From NCBI GenBank assembly GCA_024686085.1, contig JAIBDT010000012.1:1-48917 (forward strand): a DNA stretch of 48,917 nt, written 5' to 3'. Under the pieces are notes generated by a model. That model had not been told where the DNA came from. It was given only the letters and a program-made list of their open reading frames with translations, and searched no databases. Within the stretch, counting starts at the first letter, position 1. Each line of letters begins with the position of its first letter. Shown in pieces: positions 33,515-44,036 of the stretch. The position numbers and the translations under genes are program-made. This DNA comes from Loktanella sp. (GTDB lineage: Bacteria; Pseudomonadota; Alphaproteobacteria; Rhodobacterales; Rhodobacteraceae).

Positions 33515-35382
33515 ATGGAAACCTTTCTATTTCAAGCAACGATTTATCTGGGTGCTGCGGTCGTCGCGGTGCCACTTGCCGCGCGCTTCGGGCTTGGGTC
33601 TGTTCTGGGCTATCTGACCGCCGGGATCATTATCGGACCCGTTTTGGGACTGGTGGGAACAGAAGCAAAAGACATCCAGCATTTCGCCGAATTTGGCGTT
33701 GTGATGATGCTTTTCCTGATCGGACTTGAACTGGAACCGCGCGCGCTTTGGGACATGCGGCGGCGACTGATCGGGCTTGGCGGGCTGCAACTGCTGCTGA
33801 CCACAGGCGGGATCATGGGGGCGGCGATCACTCTGCTAGGCTATGATTTCTCAACCGCCTTGGCTGTGGGACTCATCTTTGCGCTCTCGTCCACCGCAAT
33901 CGTGCTGCAAACGCTCGCTGAAAAAGGGCTGATGCAAACGTCTGGCGGACGGTCCATCTTTTCGGTGCTACTGACCCAAGACATCGCGGTCATTCCGATG
34001 CTTGCACTTCTACCGCTCTTAGCGATTGCCAGCCCCGTGACCTTGGCATCGGACGGATCCGTGAGCCTTGTGGCAGACGAACAGGATGCACATGCAGCCA
34101 TGAACCTTGTGGACGGGCTACCTGCGTGGGGCGTGACCCTGGTGACACTCGGGGCAGTTGCCGCGATTATTCTGGTCGGCGTCTTTCTAACCCGCCCGAT
34201 CTTTCGGTACATCCACCACGCACGGCTGCGCGAAATGTACACCGCGCTTGCTTTGCTGATGGTGACATCTATCGCGGTGCTGATGTCGATGGTCGGCCTC
34301 TCCCCAGCCTTGGGCACCTTCCTTGCGGGGGTCGTACTTGCAAACTCTGAATTCCGGCACGAATTGGAAAGCGACCTCGAACCATTTAAAGGGCTGTTGC
34401 TGGGACTTTTCTTTATCACCGTTGGTGCGGGGATCGACTTTGAACTGTTCGCGGCAAACCCTACGTTCATCTTGACGGCAACCGCTGCGGTGATCTTGAT
34501 CAAAGGGGTCGTGCTGTTCGGGCTGTCCTTCCTGTTTAAGATGAAGGGCAAAGACCGCTGGCTGTTCACGCTCGGTCTGGCGCAGGCAGGGGAATTCGGC
34601 TTTGTGCTGGTGTCCTTCTCGCTACAACAAGGGGTGCTGGGTGAAACCCTGTCCGCATCGGTTCTGCTGATCATCGCGATGTCGATGCTCGTGACGCCTT
34701 TGCTGTTCATCACCTACGACCAACTCAGCAAACGGATCGCGCAAAACAACACCGAAGAAGAAGACGAAGTCGACGCCCAAGGTACCGTCATCATCGCGGG
34801 CATCGGGCGGTTTGGACAAATCGTCAACCGGCTTTTGCAGTCGGCTGGGTTCTCAACTGTGGTGATCGACAACGATTTGCCGACCGTGCAGATGATGCGC
34901 AAATTTGGGTTCCGCGGGTTCTTTGGCGACCCGACACGGCCCGACCTTCTGGCCGCCGCTGGGTTGGATGATGCGCGGGTCTTGGTTGTGGCGATCAACG
35001 ACAAAGCATCAGCTGTCAAACTGGTGACCTATGCGCGTAAAGCGCGGCCCGATCTGCACATTATCGCGCGTGCGCATGACCGTGTGCATGTCTATGAACT
35101 CTATGCGGCAGGCGCCAATGACATCGTACGCGAGTTGTTTGACAGCTCGCTGCGGGCGGGACGCTATGCGCTGGAAAACCTCGGACTTACCGAATTTGAA
35201 GCCGCAGAAGCCGAAACCATGTTCTTTGAACACGACCGCGCGGCCGTGCGCGAATTGGCCGAACTCTGGCGGCCCGGTGTGCCATTGGCGGACAATCCCG
35301 AGTATGTGGCGCTTGCGAAAAAGCTGAACAACGATCTGGAAACAGCACTCGGGACACGACAGCAAAGCGCAGATAAGCCGGA

Positions 35383-35386
<4 letters not shown>
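33515..35386 (+). CDS. Monovalent cation:H+ antiporter, CPA2 (KefB/KefC-like)
   Basis: 623 residues: about 12-13 membrane spans (1-390) of the Na+/H+ exchanger fold, then a cytoplasmic RCK/TrkA-N domain. ALSSTAIVLQTLAEKG and GLSPALGTFLAGVVLANSEFRHELE are the CPA2 core signatures; GTVIIAGIGRFGQIVNRLL near 427-445 is the nucleotide loop of RCK. It exchanges K+ or Na+ for protons; Kef homologues are gated by glutathione adducts, but that cannot be assumed here. The 3' end overlaps the FG-GAP gene by four bases, tail to tail. Confidence 0.93.
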
Positions 35387-36449
<1,063 letters not shown>

Positions 36450-36636
36450 TCACGCAGACTTCACACACTTCTCAGGCATTTCTAACCAGCCCACGGGCCA
36501 GCGACCACCCCAAAACCACCTAGAAACTGTGCCATGTGCGACAACGTCTGTAACAATTCGTTGACGCCACTTTGGGACAGATGGGTGTTACGCTATATGC
36601 AGGGTAAGGCAGCACGCGATAAAGGCAGGCGCACAG

Positions 36637-37146
36637 ATGAAACCACTGATCTTTGTGACCGCAATTGCGGCTTTGGGCGCTTGCGTTCCTGCGCCGACAC
36701 AGCCCGAAAATGTGCTGATCGACGTAGGGCAGATCGAGACCCAGCGCGACGGACGTTGCTTTGCCAATGACACAGCCCCTGCCGTGATCGAAACCGTGCG
36801 GGTGCAAGAACTTGAAAGCGAAGCCCTGCGCGACGCGGCAGGCAACGTGATCAAGCCCGCAACCTTCCGCACCGTCATCCGTCAACAAATCCTGCGCGAA
36901 CGGGCCCCCATCCGATTCGAGACCGTCTGCCCGCAAAACTACACACCCGATTTTGTGGCCACGCTCCAACGGGCGCTGAAAGCACGCGGATATTATAACG
37001 CCGAGATAAACGGAACGCTCGACACCATGACAGGCACAAGCATTCGGGTTTTTCAGCGTGAGAACGGCCCTGACTCGGTGCTGCTGTCACTACAGACAGC
37101 AAGGACGCTGGGAATCGTGGCGCTTGATCGGGCAACCCTGAACTGA
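36637..37146 (+). CDS. Lipoprotein with C-terminal peptidoglycan-binding domain
   Basis: 169 residues. MKPLIFVTAIAALGACVPAP is a lipoprotein signal with lipobox LGAC (cysteine about 16). A roughly 85-residue unassigned domain precedes the PG_binding_1 module at about 104-155: FVATLQRALKARGYYNAEINGTLDTMTGTSIRVFQRENG. It should sit in the cell envelope and touch peptidoglycan. The start follows AGGCGCACAG. A terminator follows the stop. Confidence 0.85.
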   Translation: MKPLIFVTAIAALGACVPAPTQPENVLIDVGQIETQRDGRCFANDTAPAVIETVRVQELESEALRDAAGNVIKPATFRTVIRQQILRERAPIRFETVCPQNYTPDFVATLQRALKARGYYNAEINGTLDTMTGTSIRVFQRENGPDSVLLSLQTARTLGIVALDRATLN

Positions 37147-37154
37147 CCAAACAA

Positions 37155-37190
37155 AAAGGACGCAGCCAGCGCCACGCCCTTTGTTTTTTC
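37155..37190. terminator. Terminator between the PG-binding lipoprotein gene and degP
   Basis: AAAGGACG (37155-37162) and CGCCCTTT (37175-37182) form a stem with one mismatch, followed by TTGTTTTTTC on the plus strand. A run of A before it allows use by the convergent protease gene. Confidence 0.65.
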
Positions 37191-37206
37191 TCAATCTGGA
37201 ATGCGC

Positions 37207-38682
37207 TTACTCAAGCACAAGCGCTTCAAAGCGTGGATCACCACCACGGCGCAGCAACAACAGCAAAGATTTGCGACCGGCTTCTTTCGCGGCCTCAATC
37301 TGTTCTTCGAATTGCGCAACGGTTGTGACCGCAACACGGCCCGCCTCGACAATGATGTCCCCCGCGACAAGGCCCTTTGAGGCCGCATCACTTGCAGGAT
37401 CAATCTGCGTGATCACCAGACCGGTGACACCAGAAATCGAAAATTGCTCTTCCAATTCTGGGGTCAATTCCGACAGCGTCATACCTAGGATGTTTGACGG
37501 CTCGGCCACCTCTGGTTCTTCCGCAGCAGCAGGGAATGCAACAGCCTCGGATGTCTCGCGACGGCCCAGCACAACAGTCAGATCAACGGCATCACCATTG
37601 CGCAGAACGATCACAGGGACCTCTTTGCCAACAGGCGAGTTACCCACGATGCGGACCAATTCCTTCGTGTCACCAATCGCGATGCCATCAAAGGTCGTGA
37701 TCACGTCACCGCCAAGCATGCCCGCGTCTTCCGCAGGACCCGCAGGCACATCTGTCACCAGCGCACCGCTTGCCATTTCCAGACCGTCAATCGCGTCGAC
37801 CATATCAGGGGTCACGTCCTGAATACGAACGCCCAACCAGCCACGGCGGGTTTCGCCGAACTCTTTCAATTGATCCACAACATTGGTCACAACAGCCGAC
37901 GACATCGCGAAACCGATGCCGATAGAACCGCCATTCGGGGACAAGATCGCCGTGTTCACACCAACAACTTCACCGTCCATGTTGAACAGCGGACCACCAG
38001 AGTTCCCGCGGTTAATCGCGGCATCCGTTTGGATGTAATCGTCATAAGTACCTGATAAGGCACGGTTACGTGCGGAAACGATACCGGCAGAAACTGAGAA
38101 CCCCTGCCCCAACGGGTTCCCCATCGCCATCACCCAATCGCCAACGCGGGCACCATCAGCGTTACTATCGCCAAAGGAAACAAACGGAAGATCCGTCATG
38201 TCCACCTTCAACACCGCGATATCCGTATTAGGATCAGTGCCAACCAATTCGGCAGGCACGCCTTCGCCACCACCGGGGAAGAATTCGATCAGAATTTCGT
38301 CAGCACCTTCAATCACGTGGTTGTTGGTGACGATATAACCGTCCTCGGAAATCACAAAGCCGGACCCAAGTGCCGACGACTTGCGCGGCGCGCCTTCTGG
38401 GCCTTGCAGGTCGTTAAAGAAATCCTCGAACGGCGACCCTTCTGGGACCACGCCCTGTGGCCCCGCGCGGCCCGCGATCGTGGTCGAGGTTGTGATATTA
38501 ACCACCGATGGGCTGACCTGTTCAGCGAGATCAGCAAAGGTGACAGGGCGCGTTTGCGCCTCTGACGGCGCAGCCTGCGACAGCGCCAATGCAACAGCAA
38601 GCGCTGCACTTGTCATAAGCGTCATAAGAAAGCCGCGCCCTTCGGTTTGGCTTTGTTGCGCTACGAGTACCTGTGATGTCAC
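37207..38682 (-). CDS. degP: Do-family periplasmic serine protease (DegP/DegQ)
   Basis: 491-residue HtrA-type protease and chaperone for misfolded envelope proteins. After a long N-terminal signal (hydrophobic core about 22-35), the trypsin-like domain shows the triad in VTNNHVIEG (His), TDPNTDIAVLKV (Asp) and INRGNSGGPLFN (Ser). Two PDZ domains follow (RRGWLGVRIQDVTPDMVD near 285 and EPSNILGMTLSELTPELEE near 390). The GTG start at 38682 has AAGGAGTTTTCAC before it; an internal ATG (residue 20) is less likely. It lies downstream of hflK-hflC but behind a terminator. Confidence 0.93.
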   Translation of the reverse strand: MTSQVLVAQQSQTEGRGFLMTLMTSAALAVALALSQAAPSEAQTRPVTFADLAEQVSPSVVNITTSTTIAGRAGPQGVVPEGSPFEDFFNDLQGPEGAPRKSSALGSGFVISEDGYIVTNNHVIEGADEILIEFFPGGGEGVPAELVGTDPNTDIAVLKVDMTDLPFVSFGDSNADGARVGDWVMAMGNPLGQGFSVSAGIVSARNRALSGTYDDYIQTDAAINRGNSGGPLFNMDGEVVGVNTAILSPNGGSIGIGFAMSSAVVTNVVDQLKEFGETRRGWLGVRIQDVTPDMVDAIDGLEMASGALVTDVPAGPAEDAGMLGGDVITTFDGIAIGDTKELVRIVGNSPVGKEVPVIVLRNGDAVDLTVVLGRRETSEAVAFPAAAEEPEVAEPSNILGMTLSELTPELEEQFSISGVTGLVITQIDPASDAASKGLVAGDIIVEAGRVAVTTVAQFEEQIEAAKEAGRKSLLLLLRRGGDPRFEALVLE

Positions 38683-38834
38683 GTGAAAACTCCTTCAAAC
38701 TGACATAAGACGAAAGGCAATAGAGTGCCTGTTATCCGATACTGTGAATGTAGGGCGTCCAAAGTGCAACGCAAAGAGCAATCGCGCATTCTCAAGACCA
38801 CGTGAACACAGTTGATTGGTCAAAACCCCAATAA

Positions 38835-38864
38835 AAAAGGCCGCTGAACACGCAGCGGCCTTTT
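38835..38864 (-). terminator. Terminator after hflC
   Basis: AAAAGGCCGCTG (38835-38846) and CAGCGGCCTTTT (38853-38864) form a 12-bp stem with loop AACACG. On the minus strand it ends in a T run (38838-38833), 20 bases after the hflC stop. Confidence 0.85.
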
Positions 38865-38883
38865 GTAATTATTTTAAATGCGG

Positions 38884-39759
38884 TTATTCGGACGCGGCAC
38901 CTTGATCAGACTTCAAGTAATTAAAGAACTCGTTATCTGGGGATAGGACCATCGACGAATTGCCCTGCAACGCGCGGCTATAGGCCGTCATCGAGCGGTA
39001 GAATTCAAAGAACTCTGGGTCCGCGCCGAATGCTTCGGCAAAGATCGCATTACGCTCGGCATCGGCTTCACCGCGTGTGATCTCCGCTTGGCGCTGGCTT
39101 TCCGACACCAGCTCGACCACGGTACGGTCCGCCGTCGCACGGACACGCAACGCAGCCTCATTACCGCGGGCAACTTCGTCTGCGGCTTCACGTTCACGTT
39201 CTGCCTTCATCCGCTCATACGTCGCGTTCAAGTTTTCAGGCGGCAAATCTGTGCGCTTCAAACGCACGTCGATGACCTGCAAACCAAGGGCATTCGCCTC
39301 AGAGATCGCCCCGTTGCGAATACGCAGCATAAGACCCGCGCGGTCGGTAGAGAGGATATCGTTAGATGTCACCGAACCCAAAACTTCACGTGTTTTCGCA
39401 CGTAAAATACTATCCAGACGACGGGCAGCAGCATCTTCGCCACCATCACCAACCGCTTGGCGGAACCGTTCGATATCAGCGATCCGGTAGCGCGCAAAGG
39501 CGTCGACCACGAGGCGGCGGTCGTCGGATGGTGTAATTTCCAGTGGGTCGAGTTCACGGCTCAGGATGCGGTCGTCATAGCGGACAACATTCTGGATCAC
39601 CGGAATTTTAAAGCCAACGCCAGGGGTTTCCTTTACGTTCTTGATTTGGCCAAACTGGAGAACCAGCGCCTTTTCACGCTCGTCCACGATAAAGACCGAA
39701 GAGATTGCGAGCACGGCAACGACAACGACGGCGGGGATAAGGAATACGGATTTCTGCAT
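38884..39759 (-). CDS. hflC: Protease modulator HflC
   Basis: 291-residue inner-membrane SPFH (stomatin/prohibitin) protein that, with HflK, encloses the AAA protease FtsH and restrains it. One N-terminal membrane anchor (FLIPAVVVVAVLAISSVFIV) precedes the SPFH domain (DEREKALVLQFGQIK, PGVGFKIP) and a long helical region (ERMKAEREREAADEVARGNEAALRVRA). Starts within the hflK stop (TAATG, one shared base). Confidence 0.95.
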   Translation of the reverse strand: MQKSVFLIPAVVVVAVLAISSVFIVDEREKALVLQFGQIKNVKETPGVGFKIPVIQNVVRYDDRILSRELDPLEITPSDDRRLVVDAFARYRIADIERFRQAVGDGGEDAAARRLDSILRAKTREVLGSVTSNDILSTDRAGLMLRIRNGAISEANALGLQVIDVRLKRTDLPPENLNATYERMKAEREREAADEVARGNEAALRVRATADRTVVELVSESQRQAEITRGEADAERNAIFAEAFGADPEFFEFYRSMTAYSRALQGNSSMVLSPDNEFFNYLKSDQGAASE

Positions 39760-40898
39760 TAGTTTGACCCTCCGTCAGTCGTATTTCGGCGCAATTCATT
39801 CAGCGGCAGATAAGGCACAACGCCCTGACCGCCACCTGCATTGTCGTCTAGCAAGATGATGTCGGTGCCGCCAAGCACCCTTTCCATCGTCTCAAGATAC
39901 AAACGCTTACGGGTAACTTCCGGGGCTTTTTGGTATTCGTTCAAAACGGCTGTGAAACGCGATGCTTCACCGGCAGCCTCGTTGACGACTTGGGCGCGAT
40001 ACCCTTCGGCCTGCTCAAGCAACTGCGCAGATTCACCGCGTGCACCAGCAAGCACTTGGTTTGCATAGGCGTCTGCGACGTTTTGCAAACGGTCACGCTC
40101 TTGCTCGGCATCCTGCACCTTGCGGAAAGACGCAATGACCTCGACGGGCGGGTCGGCCTTGTCAAAGTTGACACGGATAATGTTCACGCCACTGTCATAG
40201 CTGTCGAGCGTCAATTGGATCAAGTCGCTCAAGCGGTCTGCGATGGCGCCACGGTCACGGTTAAGGATCGGTGCAAGCTCGGACTGTGCGATGATCTCGC
40301 GCATAGCGGATTCGGACACGACTTCGATTGTCTGTGGCGGATTTGCCAAGTTGAAAAGATAGGCCCGCGGATCAGAGATGTTCCAGACCACTTGAAAGTC
40401 GATATCAACGATGTTTTCGTCACCTGTCAGCATCAGACCTGCATCCATGCCAGAGCGGCTGGTGCCAATGTCGATGTTGCGCTCGGAGGTCACTGCAAGC
40501 ACTTCGCGGGTGACAATTGGCCAAGGCGCAAAGTTCAGGCCCGGACCACCGGTAGAGCTATATTTGCCCAAAAGCAGCTCAACGGACTGCTCTTCTGGCT
40601 TGACCGTGTAGAATGACGCCATGCCCCAAAGCACAAGTGCGCCCAAGATGCCAAGGCCGACTGTGCCGCGTGTCAGTGCAGGACCGCCACCACCGCCAGC
40701 GCCGCGACCACCTGTGCCGCCGCCATTGCCGCCGCCCATCAGGACGCGCAGTTGCTCGCGGCCCTTGTTGACCAGCTCGTCAATCTCGGGAATCCCCTGT
40801 GGCTCGTTTGGTCTGCGTGGGGGCTTGGGCGGCTCGTTGCCACCATTTGACCCGTTGTTACCACCGCCGCCCCAAGGGCCACCGTTATTTCCTGCCAT
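39759..40898 (-). CDS. hflK: FtsH protease activity modulator HflK
   Basis: 379-residue partner of HflC. A Gly/Pro/Asn-rich cytoplasmic head (GGPWGGGGNNGSNGG...) comes first, one membrane span near 75-92, then the SPFH domain (TVKPEEQSVELLLGKY; PGLNFAPWPI) and helices. The C-terminal VPYLPLNELRR is conserved. Downstream of gor after 70 bases; hflC follows with one base shared. Confidence 0.95.
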   Translation of the reverse strand: MAGNNGGPWGGGGNNGSNGGNEPPKPPRRPNEPQGIPEIDELVNKGREQLRVLMGGGNGGGTGGRGAGGGGGPALTRGTVGLGILGALVLWGMASFYTVKPEEQSVELLLGKYSSTGGPGLNFAPWPIVTREVLAVTSERNIDIGTSRSGMDAGLMLTGDENIVDIDFQVVWNISDPRAYLFNLANPPQTIEVVSESAMREIIAQSELAPILNRDRGAIADRLSDLIQLTLDSYDSGVNIIRVNFDKADPPVEVIASFRKVQDAEQERDRLQNVADAYANQVLAGARGESAQLLEQAEGYRAQVVNEAAGEASRFTAVLNEYQKAPEVTRKRLYLETMERVLGGTDIILLDDNAGGGQGVVPYLPLNELRRNTTDGGSN

Positions 40899-40968
40899 TG
40901 CGTCAAAACCTATTCTGTTGCGCCCCTGCGGGGCCGTCTGTCTACATGTGTGCTTTTCTACCTGAAAA

Positions 40969-42324
40969 TCAAGCGCGGCGCACGGGTTCCTTCATTGTAA
41001 CCAGTTCTTCCGAAATTGTCGGATGAACGGCGACAGTGCGATCAAAGTCTTCTTTCGTGGCACCCATCTTGACAGCGATGCCCACCATCTGGATCAATTC
41101 GCCCGCATGATCTGCGACGATATGACAACCCAGAACCTTACGGGTCTCCTGAGAGACGATCAATTTCATCAACACACGGTCAGCGCGGCCCGCAAAGCTG
41201 TGGTTCATCGGCTTGAACGACGTGCAATAAACCTCGATCGGCTCTTGCTCGCGGGCTTGTTCTTCGGTCAGGCCAACGGTGCCGAATTCGGGCTGGGTGA
41301 AAACAGCCGACGGGATCAACTCGTGGTCCACCTTGGTCGGGTTGCCTTTGAACACCGTCTCGACAAAGGCCATGCCCTCGCGGATCGCAACAGGGGTCAG
41401 GTTCACGCGGTTGGTCACATCGCCCACCGCATAGATCGAAGGCACAGCCGTCTGACTATAGTCATCCACGCGAATTTCGCCCGCGCGGCCCAGCTTGACG
41501 CCAATCTCTTCCAAGCCCAATCCGTCTGTGTTGGCATGACGGCCGGTGGCAAACATCACTTGGTCAAACACATGCTCGTCGCCGTTGGTAGCTTTGACAT
41601 AGATGCCCTCACCCTCGCGGCGCATTTCGACAATGTTGGTGCCAAGGTGCAAGTTGACACCCTTTTCAATCATCCCGTCCGCGATCAGGCCGCGTGCCTC
41701 GTCGTCGAAGCCGCGCAAAATCTGCGCACCGCGATAGAACTGGGTTACCTTCACACCCAAGCCATTCAGGATACCTGCAAACTCGGACGCAATATAACCA
41801 CCGCCCACGATCAGGATCGACTTTGGCATGACCTCAAGGTTGAAAATCTCATTGGATGTGATCGCCAGATCCGCGTTCTCGATCTCGGGCTTGGTCGGAT
41901 GACCACCCGTGGCCACCAAAATATGCTTGGCCGTCACAGTTTCGCCAGTCGATAAGGCAACTGTATGAGGATCCTTCAGCGTGGCACGGGCATCATAAAT
42001 CGTGACATCGGAATTGCCCAACAACTTGCGGTAAACACCCTCAAGACGGTCCAGTTCGGCATGCAACTTGGTGCGGAACTTGGTCCAGTCAAACGGGCCA
42101 ACCTTCACGTCCCAGCCGTATTCTGCAGCGTCGTCCATGGCTTCGGCATAGGTCGACGCAAACACCATCAGCTTTTTGGGCACGCAACCGCGGATCACAC
42201 AGGTGCCACCCATGCGGAACTCTTCGGCCAATGCGACCTTCACACCGGTCGCTGCGGCCACGCGGGCTGCGCGTACACCGCCAGAGCCGCCACCAATTAC
42301 AAACAGATCATAGTCAAAAGCCAT
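40969..42324 (-). CDS. gor: Glutathione-disulfide reductase
   Basis: 451-residue FAD enzyme reducing glutathione disulfide with NADPH. FAD loop DLFVIGGGSGGVRAARVAA near 5, redox-active pair in GGTCVIRGCVPKKL near 40, NADPH loop ILIVGGGYIASEFAGIL near 170, IYAVGDVTNR near 300, and the C-terminal HPTISEELV with the catalytic histidine. Alternative GTG 42333 is less likely: AAGGG is spaced for ATG 42324. May be co-transcribed with hflK-hflC. Confidence 0.93.
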   Translation of the reverse strand: MAFDYDLFVIGGGSGGVRAARVAAATGVKVALAEEFRMGGTCVIRGCVPKKLMVFASTYAEAMDDAAEYGWDVKVGPFDWTKFRTKLHAELDRLEGVYRKLLGNSDVTIYDARATLKDPHTVALSTGETVTAKHILVATGGHPTKPEIENADLAITSNEIFNLEVMPKSILIVGGGYIASEFAGILNGLGVKVTQFYRGAQILRGFDDEARGLIADGMIEKGVNLHLGTNIVEMRREGEGIYVKATNGDEHVFDQVMFATGRHANTDGLGLEEIGVKLGRAGEIRVDDYSQTAVPSIYAVGDVTNRVNLTPVAIREGMAFVETVFKGNPTKVDHELIPSAVFTQPEFGTVGLTEEQAREQEPIEVYCTSFKPMNHSFAGRADRVLMKLIVSQETRKVLGCHIVADHAGELIQMVGIAVKMGATKEDFDRTVAVHPTISEELVTMKEPVRRA

Positions 42325-42418
42325 CTCGCGCACCCTTAATCGTCATTATCTCGTTCGGCTGCAACCTATGCACCGCGCACCCTAAGTGCAACGCGGTTCG
42401 CGCAGCTGTGATAAGCAG

Positions 42419-43204
42419 TTAAATATCGTCTGAGAACAAGTTGCCACTGTCCATAAAATCGAACTTGCTTGATACGGTCTCGCCCTTGTTGATGTCATTG
42501 ACCTCAACGCGGCCATCGCCGTAACCGATAATCACGGCGTCACAGATGTCGATGAACAGACCGTTCTCCACAACCCCCGGAATTTGGTTCAAAACAAGGC
42601 TCAACTGTCGCGCATTGCCGATGCGGTTAAGGTGCAAATCAAGGATATGATTACCCTCGTCAGTGATAAAAGCAGCATCACCATTCATGCGCAAACTTGT
42701 CGTTTGGCCCAACACATCCATCCCGATCAAGGTTTCCTCAATCAGCGTCTTGGTTGTCTGCCAGCCAAACGGGATCACCTCGACGGGCAATGGAAACGCT
42801 CCCAAAGTTTCGACCCGCTTGGTCGGATCGGCAATCACGATCATCTGATCCGATGCTGTCGCGACAATCTTTTCCTGCAAATGGGCACCGCCGCCACCTT
42901 TGATCAAGTTCAGGTCACCATCATATTCATCCGTGCCATCAATCGTCAGATCCAGCCACTTGGCCTCATCCAACGAAATCACTTCGATCCCCACCTCACG
43001 CGCCAATTGGGCAGTGCGCGACGATGTCGGCACACCTTTGATGCGCAGACCCTCATTGCGCACCTTCTCGCCCAAACATTGCACCAACCATGCCGCTGTC
43101 GATCCCGTGCCAAGCCCGACCTTCATCCCCGTTTTAACGTATTCCGTCGCCTTTTTGGCGGCCACAAATTTGGCTTTGTCGATCGGGGATAGTTCACTTG
43201 GCAT
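42419..43204 (-). CDS. rpiA: Ribose-5-phosphate isomerase A
   Basis: 261-residue enzyme of the pentose phosphate pathway (ribose-5-P to ribulose-5-P). KVGLGTGSTAAWLVQCL near 27, TIDGTDEYDGDLNLIKGGGGAHLQEKIVA near 88-116 (catalytic region) and PVEVIPFGWQTTKTLI near 137 are diagnostic. Slightly longer than E. coli RpiA (219) through its C-terminal extension, as in other alphaproteobacteria. Divergent from the GST gene. Confidence 0.94.
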   Translation of the reverse strand: MPSELSPIDKAKFVAAKKATEYVKTGMKVGLGTGSTAAWLVQCLGEKVRNEGLRIKGVPTSSRTAQLAREVGIEVISLDEAKWLDLTIDGTDEYDGDLNLIKGGGGAHLQEKIVATASDQMIVIADPTKRVETLGAFPLPVEVIPFGWQTTKTLIEETLIGMDVLGQTTSLRMNGDAAFITDEGNHILDLHLNRIGNARQLSLVLNQIPGVVENGLFIDICDAVIIGYGDGRVEVNDINKGETVSSKFDFMDSGNLFSDDI

Positions 43205-43290
43205 GGGGGCAGCTCCATTGGGTTCGTGTTTTGTGGGGTTATAGGATGCATATCAGCGTGGCGCGAGGGGGAAACGGTGAAATTCCCGCC

Positions 43291-43308
43291 CGTTTCCGAT
43301 AGGAAACG
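43291..43308. promoter_or_regulatory. Palindrome CGTTTCC-GATA-GGAAACG before the GST-sdaA unit
   Basis: A perfect 7+4+7 inverted repeat in the 151-base region between divergent rpiA and the GST gene, 48 bases before the GST start. It has the size of a dimeric repressor or activator site. The regulator is unknown. Confidence 0.5.
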
Positions 43309-43355
43309 TCGCTTTTTGCACGTATTGATAAAGATGCGATTGTTAGGAATGCATA

Positions 43356-44036
43356 ATGAGCAAGCCACCGACCCTTTATTATGCACCTGATAACGCCTCG
43401 CTTTGCGTCCGCTTGGCGCTGCTTGAACTTGACCTGCCGTTTGACACAAAACTGGTGGATCGGACAACGCAAGGGCAGCGGGACCTATCATATCTGGCGC
43501 TCAACCCGAACGGGATCATCCCCACACTGGTGACAGACGACGGCCCCATCTACGAGACCGCCGCAATCTTGCTCTGGCTCTCGGATCACGCCAAAGGCGG
43601 GTTTTTGCCACCCGACATGTCACGGGGCGCGGCGCTGTCATGGATGTTCTGGCTGTCCAATACACTGCATGTGGCTTTGCGCATGTGGTTCTACCCTGAT
43701 AAATACATCAGCCCCGACGCCGTGCTAGCGCTGAACGATGCAACGCGCAGCAGGCTGGCAGACCTCTTTGGCCACCTAGAAGTCCACGCAGCATGGCTCG
43801 ACAGCCCAGCGCCCAGTGTTTTCAGCTGTTACCTTGGACCAATGGCACGCTGGGCAGGACTATATGGACCGGACCAAGAATGGTTCGATTTGTCTCAATA
43901 TCCAAGGCTCACGCGCTATCTACAAGCCGCCGAGACTCGCGCCTCAGCACATCAAGCAAGTCGCGCAGAAGGCTTGGGCGGCACGATTTTTACCAACCCA
44001 TCCAAACCAAACCCTCCTGAAGGAAGCGCCATCTAA
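43356..44036 (+). CDS. Glutathione S-transferase family protein
   Basis: 226 residues: an N-terminal thioredoxin-like glutathione domain (YYAPDNASLCVRLALLELDLPFDTKLVD, ALNPNGIIPTLV, YETAAILLWLSDH with the glutathione-binding ET/Ser position) and a C-terminal helical domain from about 90. It resembles roseobacter proteins next to serine deaminase genes. Its stop overlaps the sdaA start by one base (TAATG), so production is coupled. The role could be detoxification or a structural one; substrate unknown. Confidence 0.87.
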   Translation: MSKPPTLYYAPDNASLCVRLALLELDLPFDTKLVDRTTQGQRDLSYLALNPNGIIPTLVTDDGPIYETAAILLWLSDHAKGGFLPPDMSRGAALSWMFWLSNTLHVALRMWFYPDKYISPDAVLALNDATRSRLADLFGHLEVHAAWLDSPAPSVFSCYLGPMARWAGLYGPDQEWFDLSQYPRLTRYLQAAETRASAHQASRAEGLGGTIFTNPSKPNPPEGSAI

